Below, piece after piece: positions 6,783 through 13,516 of a DNA stretch of 18,443 bases. The notes below the pieces were generated by a model. It made no database searches. It worked only from the letters and a program-made list of their open reading frames with translations, and was not told where the DNA came from. Each line of letters starts with the position of its first letter. Positions within the stretch are counted from its first letter, which is position 1. A program made the position numbers and the translations under genes. Location of the stretch: positions 1 through 18,443 of the forward strand of contig CAZMGD010000088.1 in the NCBI GenBank assembly GCA_964565705.1, written 5' to 3'. Origin of the DNA: CAZMGD01 sp964565705 (GTDB lineage: Bacteria > Actinomycetota > Acidimicrobiia > Acidimicrobiales > Ilumatobacteraceae).

Positions 6783-7738
6783 CACGCCGCCTCGAGCCCG
6801 TGCGGCATGCGGCGGTTGGCGACCAGCTCGGCGCACACGTCCTGCACGATCTGCGTGAAGCGTTCGGTGCTCGGCGACAGCGTGCGGGCCGACACCCAGG
6901 CGATTCCCAGCGACCGGGACGGCAGATCGGGGTTCGATGCGCGCACGAGGATGTTCGGGTCGGAGATGTCGACGGCAAGCAATGGCGACACGCAGTGGCC
7001 CATTCCGGCGCGCACCATGGCCTGCAACGCGGTGTTGTCGTTCGTGCGGAACACGTAGTTCGGCACGACGCCCATCTCGTTCAGCCGGCGCTCCACGCGG
7101 ATCGAGCACGACGTATGGATCTCACCGATCATCGGGGCGTCGTGCAGTGCGCGCAGGTCGATGCGCGGCTCGGCACCGGCCTCCCATGGCGACATCACGA
7201 CGTAGGGATCCTCGAACAGGTGCACCACCTGCATCCGATCGTCGGTGACACTGTCCTCGATGAACGTGAGGTCCGTCTCGCCGGAGGCGAGGTCGCTGAG
7301 CAGCTCACCCTTCTCGTCGCGCTCCATGATCCGCACCTCGATGCCCGGACGCTCCTCGCGCAGGCGGCGGATCGCTTCGGGGAGGATCGCCACCGACATG
7401 CTCTGGAACGTGCCGATCGTGACCCGCCCGACGGTGCCGGCCGCCAGCGCAGCCAGATCGTCACTCGCTTCATGGAGGCGCTCGATCACGGCGATGGCGT
7501 GAGGCAGCAGCGCCCCGCCGGCGGGCGTCAGTTCCACCGGCCGGGGCCCGCCCGGCCGATCGAACAGCGGCGTGCCGACGATGCGCTCCAGCGCGGCGAC
7601 CTGCTGGCTGACCGCCGACTGCGTGAACCCCAACCGTTGCGCGGCGCGACCGAAGGATCGCTCCTCGGCAACCGCCTGCAAGGCCATCAGGTGGCGGACG
7701 TCGAGGTCTCGGAGCGCGAGCGGGCGGCTGGCGTGCAT
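6782..7738 (-). CDS. LysR-family transcriptional regulator
   Basis: A 318-residue LysR-type regulator. The N-terminal winged helix-turn-helix spans about residues 13-73 (DVRHLMALQAVAEERSFGRAAQRL, then FTQSAVSQQVAALER and GTPLFDR), followed by a linker helix and a two-lobe effector domain from about residue 95 (VGRVTIGTFQSMSVAILP) to 300. Such regulators bind a small metabolite and usually control a neighbour and themselves. The chosen ATG at 7738 lies 7 nt after a TAGGCT -10 box; the frame stays open further upstream but would run through the operator. Its stop overlaps the menB start, so regulator and menB share one mRNA. The effector is unknown. Confidence 0.92.
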   Translation of the reverse strand: MHASRPLALRDLDVRHLMALQAVAEERSFGRAAQRLGFTQSAVSQQVAALERIVGTPLFDRPGGPRPVELTPAGGALLPHAIAVIERLHEASDDLAALAAGTVGRVTIGTFQSMSVAILPEAIRRLREERPGIEVRIMERDEKGELLSDLASGETDLTFIEDSVTDDRMQVVHLFEDPYVVMSPWEAGAEPRIDLRALHDAPMIGEIHTSCSIRVERRLNEMGVVPNYVFRTNDNTALQAMVRAGMGHCVSPLLAVDISDPNILVRASNPDLPSRSLGIAWVSARTLSPSTERFTQIVQDVCAELVANRRMPHGLEAA

Positions 7739-7745
7739 GTGCGTC

Positions 7746-7751
7746 AGCCTA
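7746..7751 (-). promoter_or_regulatory. -10 box of lysR-menB
   Basis: TAGGCT on the minus strand, 7 nt before the lysR ATG; suggests a leaderless mRNA. The palindromic operator lies immediately upstream, in the place of the -35 region. Confidence 0.5.
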
Positions 7752-7759
7752 CTCCATTC

Positions 7760-7774
7760 ATCAGCAACGCTGAT
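7760..7774. promoter_or_regulatory. LysR-type operator (T-N11-A palindrome)
   Basis: ATCAGC-AAC-GCTGAT is a perfect 6-bp inverted repeat with a 3-bp centre. Inside it T7761 and A7773 are separated by 11 bases, the classic LysR box. It lies between the divergent lysR and the 82-residue gene, 22 bp from the lysR start, so autoregulation is likely and control of the divergent gene possible. Confidence 0.65.
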
Positions 7775-7793
7775 CGAATCGAGCGCACATAAT

Positions 7794-7814
7794 CGTTGGA
7801 CGTAATGAACAACG
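7794..7814. promoter_or_regulatory. Second inverted repeat in the lysR intergenic region
   Basis: CGTTG (7794-7798) and CAACG (7810-7814) are inverted with an 11-bp spacer, just ahead of the -10 box of the plus-strand gene. It could be a secondary regulator contact site. The arms are short, so chance is not excluded. Confidence 0.3.
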
Positions 7815-7819
7815 TTCCG

Positions 7820-7825
7820 TACCGT
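7820..7825 (+). promoter_or_regulatory. -10 box of the 82-residue gene
   Basis: TACCGT (TANNNT) lies 7 nt before the ATG at 7833. This favours that ATG over the GTG at 7824, which would fall inside the box. Confidence 0.45.
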
Positions 7826-7832
7826 GGAAGCC

Positions 7833-8081
7833 ATGACCCCCACCCTCCGCCCCACGTTCGACCTCGCTGCCGCCGTCTCCGCCGACGGTATCGCGGCACA
7901 TTCCGGCCGTGTCGACCATTTCGTCGTCACAGCCCGCGCCGCTCGCGTACGGCCGGCGCTGGTGTCGATACTCGCCGATCCCTCACAACCCGAGGTCGCG
8001 CGAATGCGCGCGCTCGGCCGGATCCTGGCCGAGCTCGACCGCGCCACCCCCGCCCCGACCCGCCACCTCGCCGCCGCCTGA
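7833..8081 (+). CDS. Small protein of unknown function (82 residues)
   Basis: I do not recognise this protein. It is alanine- and arginine-rich, with no signal peptide or membrane segment, and most of it looks helical (for example PALVSILADP and EVARMRALGRILAELDRA). Support for it being real: its own TANNNT box at leaderless spacing, divergence from lysR across an operator, and a strong hairpin 17 bp after its stop. A LysR-controlled target is a reasonable guess because divergent neighbours often are. Against it: GC-rich DNA produces spurious open frames of this size. Confidence 0.55.
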   Translation: MTPTLRPTFDLAAAVSADGIAAHSGRVDHFVVTARAARVRPALVSILADPSQPEVARMRALGRILAELDRATPAPTRHLAAA

Positions 8082-8097
8082 CAGCCGCTCTCCTCAG

Positions 8098-8150
8098 GCT
8101 TCCTGCGGTCGGATCGTGCCCTGAACGGGCTTGATACGACCGCAAGAAGC
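8098..8150. terminator. Long hairpin between convergent genes
   Basis: A 24-nt left arm (8098-8121) pairs with a right arm (8127-8150) at 20 of 24 positions around the loop TGAAC. It lies in the 76 bp between the ends of the 82-residue gene (+) and the enoyl-CoA hydratase gene (-), where a bidirectional terminator is expected. There is no real T-run on either side. Confidence 0.7.
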
Positions 8151-8157
8151 GACGAGG

Positions 8158-8958
8158 TCAGGTGCGGGTGAACGTCGGGGTGCGCTTCTCGGCGAACGCC
8201 TTCGGGCCTTCCTTGGCGTCGTTGCTCTGGAACACCGCCTGCCCGTAGTCGAACTCGTGGGCGAGCGCGTCGTCCTCGGTCATGCCGTCGGTCTCGTGGA
8301 GCGTGCGCAGTATCGCCTCGACCGCGAGCGGTCCGTTGGCGGCGATGGTGTGCGCGATCTCCAACGCCGCGTCGAGCGCCTGACCGGCCGGCACGACGCT
8401 GCCGATGAGGCCGATCCGCAGCGCCTCGGCGGCGGTGATGTGCTTGCCGGTCAGCAGGATCTCGGCGGCGACGGTGTAGGGGATCTGGCGGCGCAGGCGC
8501 ACCGCCGAACCGCCCATCGGGTACAGCGACCAGCGGGCTTCGGACACGCCGAAGCGGGCGGTGTCGCCGGCCACGCGGATGTCGGTGGCCTGGAGGATCT
8601 CGGTGCCGCCGGCGATCGCGACGCCCTCGACCGCGGCGATCAGCGGCTTGGTCGGACGGTACGAGCGCAGCAGCGCCTTCCAGATCAGCCCGGGCTCGGC
8701 CGCCAGGCGGGCCGGGACGTCGATCTCCGGGTCGGGGTTCTCCGCGTCGCCGGCCATCGCCCGCAGGTCGGCGCCGGAGGAGAAGTTCCCACCGGCGCCG
8801 GTGAGGATGATGCAGCGCACGTCGTCGTCAGCGCTGGCCTCGACCATCGCGTCATACATCCGGATCAGCCCGGCGCCCGACAGGGCGTTGAGCCGGTGCG
8901 GGCGGTTCATCGTGATGACCATGACCTGGCCGTCGCGTTCGACGAGCGTGTCGGGCAT
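8158..8958 (-). CDS. Enoyl-CoA hydratase/isomerase (crotonase family)
   Basis: A 266-residue crotonase-fold enzyme that probably hydrates an enoyl-CoA in acyl-CoA breakdown. Key features are NRPHRLNAL (18-26), the oxyanion loop FSSGADL (59-65), AVEGVAIAGGTEI (109-121), and the two catalytic glutamates E120 (GGTEIL) and E140 (GVSEARW), 20 residues apart as in true hydratases. The C-terminal FAEKRTPTF is standard. The ATG at 8958 has a good Shine-Dalgarno, AGGGAG, 5 nt upstream, unlike most genes here, which fits an internal operon position 32 bp after the amidohydrolase. The substrate is unknown; steroid, terpenoid or aromatic acyl-CoA compounds are all possible. Confidence 0.92.
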   Translation of the reverse strand: MPDTLVERDGQVMVITMNRPHRLNALSGAGLIRMYDAMVEASADDDVRCIILTGAGGNFSSGADLRAMAGDAENPDPEIDVPARLAAEPGLIWKALLRSYRPTKPLIAAVEGVAIAGGTEILQATDIRVAGDTARFGVSEARWSLYPMGGSAVRLRRQIPYTVAAEILLTGKHITAAEALRIGLIGSVVPAGQALDAALEIAHTIAANGPLAVEAILRTLHETDGMTEDDALAHEFDYGQAVFQSNDAKEGPKAFAEKRTPTFTRT

Positions 8959-8990
8959 TGCGTCTCCCTGCGTTGTTTGCGTTCGAGGTG

Positions 8991-10178
8991 TCAGGCGAAC
9001 GCAGGGGACACGGCGCCCTCGGGGATCTCCTCGAGCGGCGTGGCTACCTCGTCGACCGACGGGCCGTACTCTGCCGCGAGCGGGGCCAGCGCGGCGAGGT
9101 CGAAGCCGTACACCTTCGCCGCGTTCTCGGCGAGGATCGTGCGCAGGTCGGCCTCGGACCATCCGGAGAACGAGCGCCGCAGCGACTCCTTGGAGAACGG
9201 CGTCGTGCCCTCGTTGTGCGGGTAGTCGCTGCCCCACATGATCCGGTCGATGCCGATCTTGTGGAACAGCGCGGCATCGTTCGGGTTGGGGAAGCTGGCG
9301 CCGATCCACACGTTGGTCGCGAAGTACTCGCTCGGGCGGCGCTGCAGCACCGCCTCTTGCGGCACGCCGAGCTCGCCGATGCGGCCGCCGACCATCCGGT
9401 CGTGGAGCGAGTCCATGCGCGCGAGCACGTCGACCACCCATGCCGAACCCTGCTCCGTGAGGATCAGCTTCAGGTCGGGGAAGCGCTCGAAGACCCCCGA
9501 CATCGTGATGTGCCAGAGCGCGCGGTTGGCGAAGAACCCGGTCTCCATGATGAAGATCACGGTCGTGATCGGCGTGCGCGGGTAGTTCGGGATGCCGCTA
9601 CCACCGGAGTGGTGGGTGACGGGCATGTCGAGCTCCTGGCACACGGCCCACAACGGGTCGTACACGCTGGAGAACAGCGGCTGGATCCATGGCGTGTCGG
9701 GGGAGACGCCGGGCAGGAGCATGCCCGACAGGCCGTTCTCCTTCGCCCAGATCACGTCCTTGACCGCCTCGTCGACGTCGTTGAGGAACACCTGGGCGAG
9801 CCCGGCGCGCTGCGTCGGGTACTTGGCGCAGAAGTCGGCGAGCCAGCGGTTGTGGGCGCGCAGCCCGGCCAGGCGGCGCGGGAAGTCCTCGGCGCTCGGA
9901 GCCGGCGCGACCACCTGCCCCGTCGGGAAGAACGGCGGCACCGTGTTCGGGAAGACGATCTCGGCGACCTGACCGTCGGTGTGGAGATCCCCCAGGCGGC
10001 GCTCGTCGTCCCAGTTGCGGGTGCGGCCGTCATCCTGCAGATCGCGGAACGGGTTCTTGTACCTGCCACGCCACGCGTCGAACTCGTCGCGCCAGGCCGG
10101 ATCGAGGTACTCCCGGTACGTCGCGTGGTTGGCCCCGGCGTGGCAATCGGCGGAGATGACGGTGTAACGCTCGCTCAT
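8991..10178 (-). CDS. Amidohydrolase family metal-dependent hydrolase (COG2159 type)
   Basis: A 395-residue TIM-barrel hydrolase of the amidohydrolase-2 (ACMSD-like) group, enzymes that hydrolyse or decarboxylate ring compounds. Likely metal and catalytic residues: D11 and H13 in SADCHAG after the first strand (the family often has D-x-H or H-x-H), H189-H190 (VTHHSGGSG), E242 (LTEQGSAW) and D318 with H321 (MWGSDYPH). The ATG at 10178 is 6 nt after a TACGCT -10 box. It is first in an operon with the enoyl-CoA hydratase and diverges from an SDR, so a catabolic route is likely. The substrate is not evident. Confidence 0.88.
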   Translation of the reverse strand: MSERYTVISADCHAGANHATYREYLDPAWRDEFDAWRGRYKNPFRDLQDDGRTRNWDDERRLGDLHTDGQVAEIVFPNTVPPFFPTGQVVAPAPSAEDFPRRLAGLRAHNRWLADFCAKYPTQRAGLAQVFLNDVDEAVKDVIWAKENGLSGMLLPGVSPDTPWIQPLFSSVYDPLWAVCQELDMPVTHHSGGSGIPNYPRTPITTVIFIMETGFFANRALWHITMSGVFERFPDLKLILTEQGSAWVVDVLARMDSLHDRMVGGRIGELGVPQEAVLQRRPSEYFATNVWIGASFPNPNDAALFHKIGIDRIMWGSDYPHNEGTTPFSKESLRRSFSGWSEADLRTILAENAAKVYGFDLAALAPLAAEYGPSVDEVATPLEEIPEGAVSPAFA

Positions 10179-10184
10179 CGGTGC

Positions 10185-10190
10185 AGCGTA
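10185..10190 (-). promoter_or_regulatory. -10 box of the amidohydrolase operon
   Basis: TACGCT on the minus strand, 6 nt before the ATG; consistent with leaderless transcription. Confidence 0.5.
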
Positions 10191-10221
10191 CGCACGAATG
10201 GAGGTCGTTGACCAGGTCACA

Positions 10222-10263
10222 TAAGGTGCTCGCCGGCGCGCCGGGCGCCGCATCGACGAAGGG
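10222..10263 (+). promoter_or_regulatory. Promoter and leader of the first SDR gene
   Basis: TAAGGT (10222-10227) is a candidate -10. The leader then holds the perfect 12-bp palindrome CCGGCGCGCCGG (10233-10244) and a Shine-Dalgarno GAAGGG (10258-10263), 7 nt before the ATG. Unlike its neighbours, this mRNA should have a real 5' leader. The palindrome could be an operator or a leader hairpin. Confidence 0.45.
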
Positions 10264-10270
10264 TCGCGAC

Positions 10271-11062
10271 ATGGCAAATCCGTTCAGCTACGCAGGCAAG
10301 CGAGTGGTGGTGACCGGCGCGGCGAGCGGGGTCGGCGCGGCCTTGGTGCCGTTGCTCGGCGAACTGGGCGCGGACGAGATCGTCACCGTCGACCGCAACG
10401 CGACGGACCTCGGCACGACCAACATCCAGGCCGACCTGTCGACGGTGGCGGGCGTCGACGAGGTGATCGGACAGATCGACGGGCGCGTCGACGTGCTGTT
10501 CAACAACGCGGGCGTCGCCGCCAACCTGCCGATCCCGGTGCTGTACGGCGTGAACGTGCTCGCCCCGCGCCGGCTCGCCGAGGGGTTGCTCTCGCAGATC
10601 CCAGCCGGAGGCACCGTCGTCTACACCGCGTCGATGGCCGGCAACGGCTGGCCCCAGAACAAGGACGTGATCACCGAGATCCTCGCCATCGGTGACTGGG
10701 GCAAGACCGTGACGTTCATCGAGGAGCGCGCTGAGGACTTCGGCGACCTCTACGCGTTCACGAAGCAGATCATGCAGGTGCACACGATGCAGGTCGCCAA
10801 GTCGACGATCGCCCAGGGCGTGCGCTCCAACAGCGTCTGCCCCGGCCTGATCCAGACGCCGCTGATGGTCGACTTCCGGGCGACGATGGGTGACGACATC
10901 ATCGAGTGGACCGCCAAGCAGACCGACGGCATGGCCACGCCGCAGCAGATCGCCGACGTGCTCGCGTTCTTGGGCAGTGACGCCTCGACGTTCCTCAACG
11001 GCACCAACCTCCTCGCCGACGGCGGCTTCACCGCCGCACTGACCACCGGCCAGTTGGTCTAG
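10271..11062 (+). CDS. Short-chain dehydrogenase, 3-alpha-hydroxysteroid dehydrogenase-like
   Basis: A 263-residue NAD(P)-dependent oxidoreductase with a Rossmann fold. The cofactor loop is TGAASGVG at 15-22, NNAG follows the fourth strand, and the catalytic residues are S121 (TASMAG), Y161 and K165 (YAFTK). The long insert between S121 and Y161 (NGWPQNKDVITEILAIGDWG) and the short N-terminal half match the 3-alpha-HSD/coniferyl-alcohol dehydrogenase branch. ATG at 10271 has a clear ribosome binding site. It is divergent from the amidohydrolase. A repeat starts directly after the stop. Steroid or phenylpropanoid alcohol substrates are plausible by family, not shown. Confidence 0.9.
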   Translation: MANPFSYAGKRVVVTGAASGVGAALVPLLGELGADEIVTVDRNATDLGTTNIQADLSTVAGVDEVIGQIDGRVDVLFNNAGVAANLPIPVLYGVNVLAPRRLAEGLLSQIPAGGTVVYTASMAGNGWPQNKDVITEILAIGDWGKTVTFIEERAEDFGDLYAFTKQIMQVHTMQVAKSTIAQGVRSNSVCPGLIQTPLMVDFRATMGDDIIEWTAKQTDGMATPQQIADVLAFLGSDASTFLNGTNLLADGGFTAALTTGQLV

Positions 11063-11196
11063 CTCGCTGTGCTCGCTGTCTGCGCCTGGGCTCGCCAGCG
11101 AGGCTCGCTGCGCTCGCGTGAGCGGCTGCGGCGCAGGTTCGTGGCGGCGTCCGCGTCGTTCGGGTTGCTCGCTGCGCTCGCGAAGCCTCGGTCACC
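11063..11196 (+). repeat. Interspersed GC-rich repeat, copy B (after the first SDR)
   Basis: Starts on the base after the SDR stop. It carries CTCGCTGTGCTCGC, GCGAGGCTCGCTGCGCTCGC, GTGAGCGGCTGCGGCGCAGG, TTCGTGGCGG, a CGTCCGCGTCGTTCGG module with a further CTCGCTGCGCTCGC, and GAAGCCTCGGTCACC. It matches the reverse complement of 5733-5870 along nearly its whole length. The palindromic units could fold at the mRNA 3' end. Confidence 0.8.
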
Positions 11197-11241
11197 TGGA
11201 TCGGTGATCGTGGTCGGGGCGCGAAGCGCGAGACTGGCGGC

Positions 11242-11817
11242 ATGACGGACGTCAGGGAGAACGTATCCAGCTTCCGGCGGATGGACGAATCCACGGCCGA
11301 GCACTGGGGGGTGATCGGCACCGAGTCGATCGAGGCGTGGGCCCTCGTGCCCGATCGGGTGCTGGCGATGCTGCGCTCGTTGGCTGACATCCGCGTCGGC
11401 TTCGCCGTCGACCAGCTCACCCATTCGCTGCAGACCGCGACCCGGGCCGAGCGCTCCGGCGCCGACGACGAGGTGATCGTGGCTTCGCTGTGCCACGACA
11501 TCGCCAAGGCGATCAGCGAGCCGAACCATCCGGCCGTGGCCGCCGCACTGCTGAAGCCGTTCGTGCGCGACGACGTGTCGTGGGTGATCCAGGTGCACCA
11601 GGACTTCCAGGGCAAGCACTACTACCAGCACTTCGGCAAGGATCCCGACGCTCGCGACCAGTATCGCGATCACCCGGCGTACGCGCTCGCCGAGCGGTTC
11701 GCCGATGAGTGGGACCAGACCTCGTTCGACCCCGACTACGACACGTTGCCGCTGGAGCACTTCGAGCCGCTCGTGCGCGAGCTCCTCGGCACACCGCGGG
11801 CGTTCCGGACCTCGTGA
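11242..11817 (+). CDS. HD-domain protein, PhnZ/mixed-valence oxygenase-like
   Basis: A 191-residue HD-superfamily protein. Candidate metal ligands occur in family order: H61 (QLTHSLQTA), H85-D86 (SLCHDIAK), H96 (PNHPAV), H118 (VIQVHQDFQ) and D157 (DEWDQTSF). The histidine after HD, the later VH, and the KHYYQ...DHPAY...WD spacing resemble PhnZ, a di-iron HD oxygenase that cleaves phosphonates, rather than HD phosphohydrolases. The function is not proven; a phosphohydrolase remains possible. ATG at 11242 lacks a good Shine-Dalgarno. The stop overlaps the next SDR start by 4 nt (GTGA). No phosphonate transport or other phn genes are nearby. Confidence 0.8.
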   Translation: MTDVRENVSSFRRMDESTAEHWGVIGTESIEAWALVPDRVLAMLRSLADIRVGFAVDQLTHSLQTATRAERSGADDEVIVASLCHDIAKAISEPNHPAVAAALLKPFVRDDVSWVIQVHQDFQGKHYYQHFGKDPDARDQYRDHPAYALAERFADEWDQTSFDPDYDTLPLEHFEPLVRELLGTPRAFRTS

Positions 11818-12623
11818 GCGTGGGGGCCATCGAGACCGCGTTCGACCTCCGGGGACGCGTCGCAGTCATCACCGGTGGCGCCCGTGGGCTCGGTGAGGGC
11901 GGAGCCCGACTGCTCGCCGAGGCCGGCGCCCACGTCGTCGTCGCCGACTGGCGGGGCGAGCTCGCCACGGAGACTGCGTCGGCGATCGTCGGCGCCGGCC
12001 ACTCGGCGGAACCGGCGCAGGTCGACGTCAGCGACCGGGCCGCCGTCGACGCGCTGCTCGCCGACGTCGTCGCCGATCACGGGCGCGTCGACGTGATGGT
12101 CAACAACGCTGGCATCATCACCGACTCGACGCCGCTGACGGTCACCGAGGAAGAGCTCGACCAGGTGATGGCCGTCAACTTCAAAGGCGTCGTGTTCGGC
12201 TCGCAGGCCGCTGCTCGGCACATGATCGAGGCCGGGCGCGGCAGCATCATCAACGTCACGTCCGGCGCCGTCGACAATGCGTTCGCGTTCGTCGCCGCCT
12301 ACGCCGCGGCCAAGGCCGCCGCCCACCAGTTCACCCGCTCGCTCGCCGTCGAGGTCGGCCCGAAGGGCGTGCGCGTCAACGCGATCGCCCCCGGATGGGT
12401 CGATACGCCGATGAACGAACGCCACGTGCTGAACGAGGACGGCTCGATCGATTCGGGTCGCAAGGAGGCTTACGTCAAAGGGCGCAGCACGATGTCGCCG
12501 CTCGGTATCACCGGCGAGCCGATCGACCAGGCCTTCGCGATGCTCTACCTCTCGTCCGATGCGTCGCGGTTCATGACCGGCAACGTCATCCGCCCCAACG
12601 GCGGCGCCACGATGCCCTGGTGA
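11814..12623 (+). CDS. Short-chain dehydrogenase/reductase (classical SDR)
   Basis: A 269-residue classical SDR. Cofactor loop TGGARGLG at 20-27, acidic D-type residue in VVVADW (NAD preference is likely), DVSDRAAV, NNAG, catalytic S150 (NVTSGAV), Y163 and K167 (YAAAK), and the proton-relay segment VNAIAPGWVDTPM. The C-terminus GNVIRPNGGATMPW is typical. GTG at 11814 overlaps the HD gene stop (GTGA); a second GTG at 11820 is an alternative. The coupling suggests the two enzymes work on one substrate path. The substrate is unknown. Confidence 0.92.
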   Translation: MSVGAIETAFDLRGRVAVITGGARGLGEGGARLLAEAGAHVVVADWRGELATETASAIVGAGHSAEPAQVDVSDRAAVDALLADVVADHGRVDVMVNNAGIITDSTPLTVTEEELDQVMAVNFKGVVFGSQAAARHMIEAGRGSIINVTSGAVDNAFAFVAAYAAAKAAAHQFTRSLAVEVGPKGVRVNAIAPGWVDTPMNERHVLNEDGSIDSGRKEAYVKGRSTMSPLGITGEPIDQAFAMLYLSSDASRFMTGNVIRPNGGATMPW

Positions 12624-12717
12624 GAGTCAGCCGTGTCACCGGACGACGACACCTTCGCTCGCTGCTGCCGTCGAGCCGGCGGCGCTCGTGCTGATCGTCC
12701 AGACCTGATCGGCGAGA

Positions 12718-12736
12718 TACCCCACGGGGGTACACT
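12718..12736 (+). promoter_or_regulatory. CsoR operator overlapping a leaderless -10 box
   Basis: TACCCC-ACG-GGGGTA (12718-12732) is a perfect inverted repeat and matches the G/C-tract operators bound by CsoR-family repressors. The TA at its right end begins TACACT (12731-12736), a TANNNT -10 box 6 nt before the csoR ATG. Repressor binding would therefore cover the promoter: direct negative autoregulation. Confidence 0.8.
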
Positions 12737-12742
12737 GAGGCG

Positions 12743-13024
12743 ATGGCCGGCTACTCCATGCACCGCGACGACATCGCCAAGCGCCTGGCGCGCATCGAGG
12801 GTCAGGTTCGCGGCATCGCTCGCATGGTGGAGGACGACCGCTACTGCATCGACGTGCTCGACCAGATCTCCGCCGTGACCCGCGCGCTGCAGCAGGTGTC
12901 GATCGGGCTGCTGCACGATCACCTCGGCCACTGCGTGGCCAACGCCGTGCGCGACGGCGGCGACGAGGCAGAGGCCAAGCTCGACGAAGCGACGGCCGCC
13001 GTCGCCAGGCTCGTGCGCTCCTGA
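12743..13024 (+). CDS. csoR: CsoR-family metal-sensing repressor
   Basis: A 93-residue all-helical DUF156 repressor. The start RLARIEGQVRGIARMV (14-29) is the DNA-facing helix. The copper triad is present: C35 (RYCIDVLDQI), H60 and C64 (HDHLGHC), the C-H-C pattern of Cu(I)-sensing CsoR rather than the formaldehyde (FrmR) or nickel (RcnR) patterns, which have an additional N-terminal His. H7 is near the N-terminus but not at the usual position. Its operator overlaps its own promoter. There is no copper ATPase, chaperone or rhodanese next to it: the next gene is convergent. It probably regulates itself and targets elsewhere. Cu(I) versus persulfide sensing is not settled by sequence alone. Confidence 0.92.
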   Translation: MAGYSMHRDDIAKRLARIEGQVRGIARMVEDDRYCIDVLDQISAVTRALQQVSIGLLHDHLGHCVANAVRDGGDEAEAKLDEATAAVARLVRS

Positions 13025-13028
13025 GCGC
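13015..13028. terminator. Small palindrome at the csoR/NUDIX convergent end
   Basis: GCGCTCCTGAGCGC overlaps the csoR stop and the 6-bp gap to the NUDIX stop. A 5-bp stem with a 4-nt loop can form on either strand. There is no T-run, so a terminator role is tentative. Confidence 0.3.
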
Positions 13029-13030
13029 GT

Positions 13031-13516
13031 CTACACGCCCACGTCGATCGGCTCCGCCGGCGGGCCACTGTCGACGAGGTGGGCCAGGTGCACGGCGAGC
13101 CGGCGGGGAGCGAAGCGGGCATCGGACGCGGTGATCTCCTCAGGTGTCCACCAGCGCAGCTCGTGGACGTACTCGGCGCGCAGGCGGACCCAGTCCAGCC
13201 CCGGTTGCGGCTCGAAGCGCTCGGCGACCTGCACGAGGAAGAACCGGTCGTGCTGCCCGTCGTGAGATCCGTCGACGAACGGGACGATGTGCGTCCGCTC
13301 CCACACCTGCAGACCGATGGTGGGTTCGTTCAGGCCGACCTCCTCCGATAGCTCGCGCCGCAGCGCCTCGGCGGTGGACTCGCCAGGTTCGATGCCTCCG
13401 CCGGGCAGCACCCACACGGACGCGTCGGGGAACTCGAGGCGCACGAGCAGCAGCGAGCCATCGCCCGCGAGCACCACGGCGCGAACCGCCTCGCGGATCC
13501 GTGGGGCCGAGGTCAC
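13031..13516 (-). CDS. NUDIX hydrolase
   Basis: A 161-residue pyrophosphohydrolase that cleaves a nucleoside diphosphate linked to some group X. The complete Nudix box runs from G40 to L62 (G-x5-E46-x7-R54-E55-L-x-E58-E59-x-G-L), giving the magnesium-binding glutamates. The N-terminal strand AVRAVVLAGDGSLLLVRL and preceding PGGGIEPGE are standard. GTG at 13516 overlaps the TGA of the DUF3039 gene (GTGA), so translation is coupled; upstream in-frame codons would run inside that gene. The substrate cannot be predicted: family members act on ADP-ribose, oxidised dNTPs, or sugar nucleotides. Confidence 0.9.
   Translation of the reverse strand: MTSAPRIREAVRAVVLAGDGSLLLVRLEFPDASVWVLPGGGIEPGESTAEALRRELSEEVGLNEPTIGLQVWERTHIVPFVDGSHDGQHDRFFLVQVAERFEPQPGLDWVRLRAEYVHELRWWTPEEITASDARFAPRRLAVHLAHLVDSGPPAEPIDVGV

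Noticed and set aside
8959..9441. N-terminal extension of the enoyl-CoA hydratase over the amidohydrolase
   Set aside because: The ATG at 8958 has a good Shine-Dalgarno and normal length; the extension is antisense-like filler in another gene.
10208..10227. TTGACC plus TAAGGT as a full -35/-10 promoter
   Set aside because: The spacer is only 8 bp, too short for a sigma-70 type pair; only the -10 box was kept.
12624..12717. Possible gene or RNA between the second SDR and csoR
   Set aside because: Only a short GTGTC/GACAC dyad is seen (12633-12652); no convincing frame, promoter or structured RNA.
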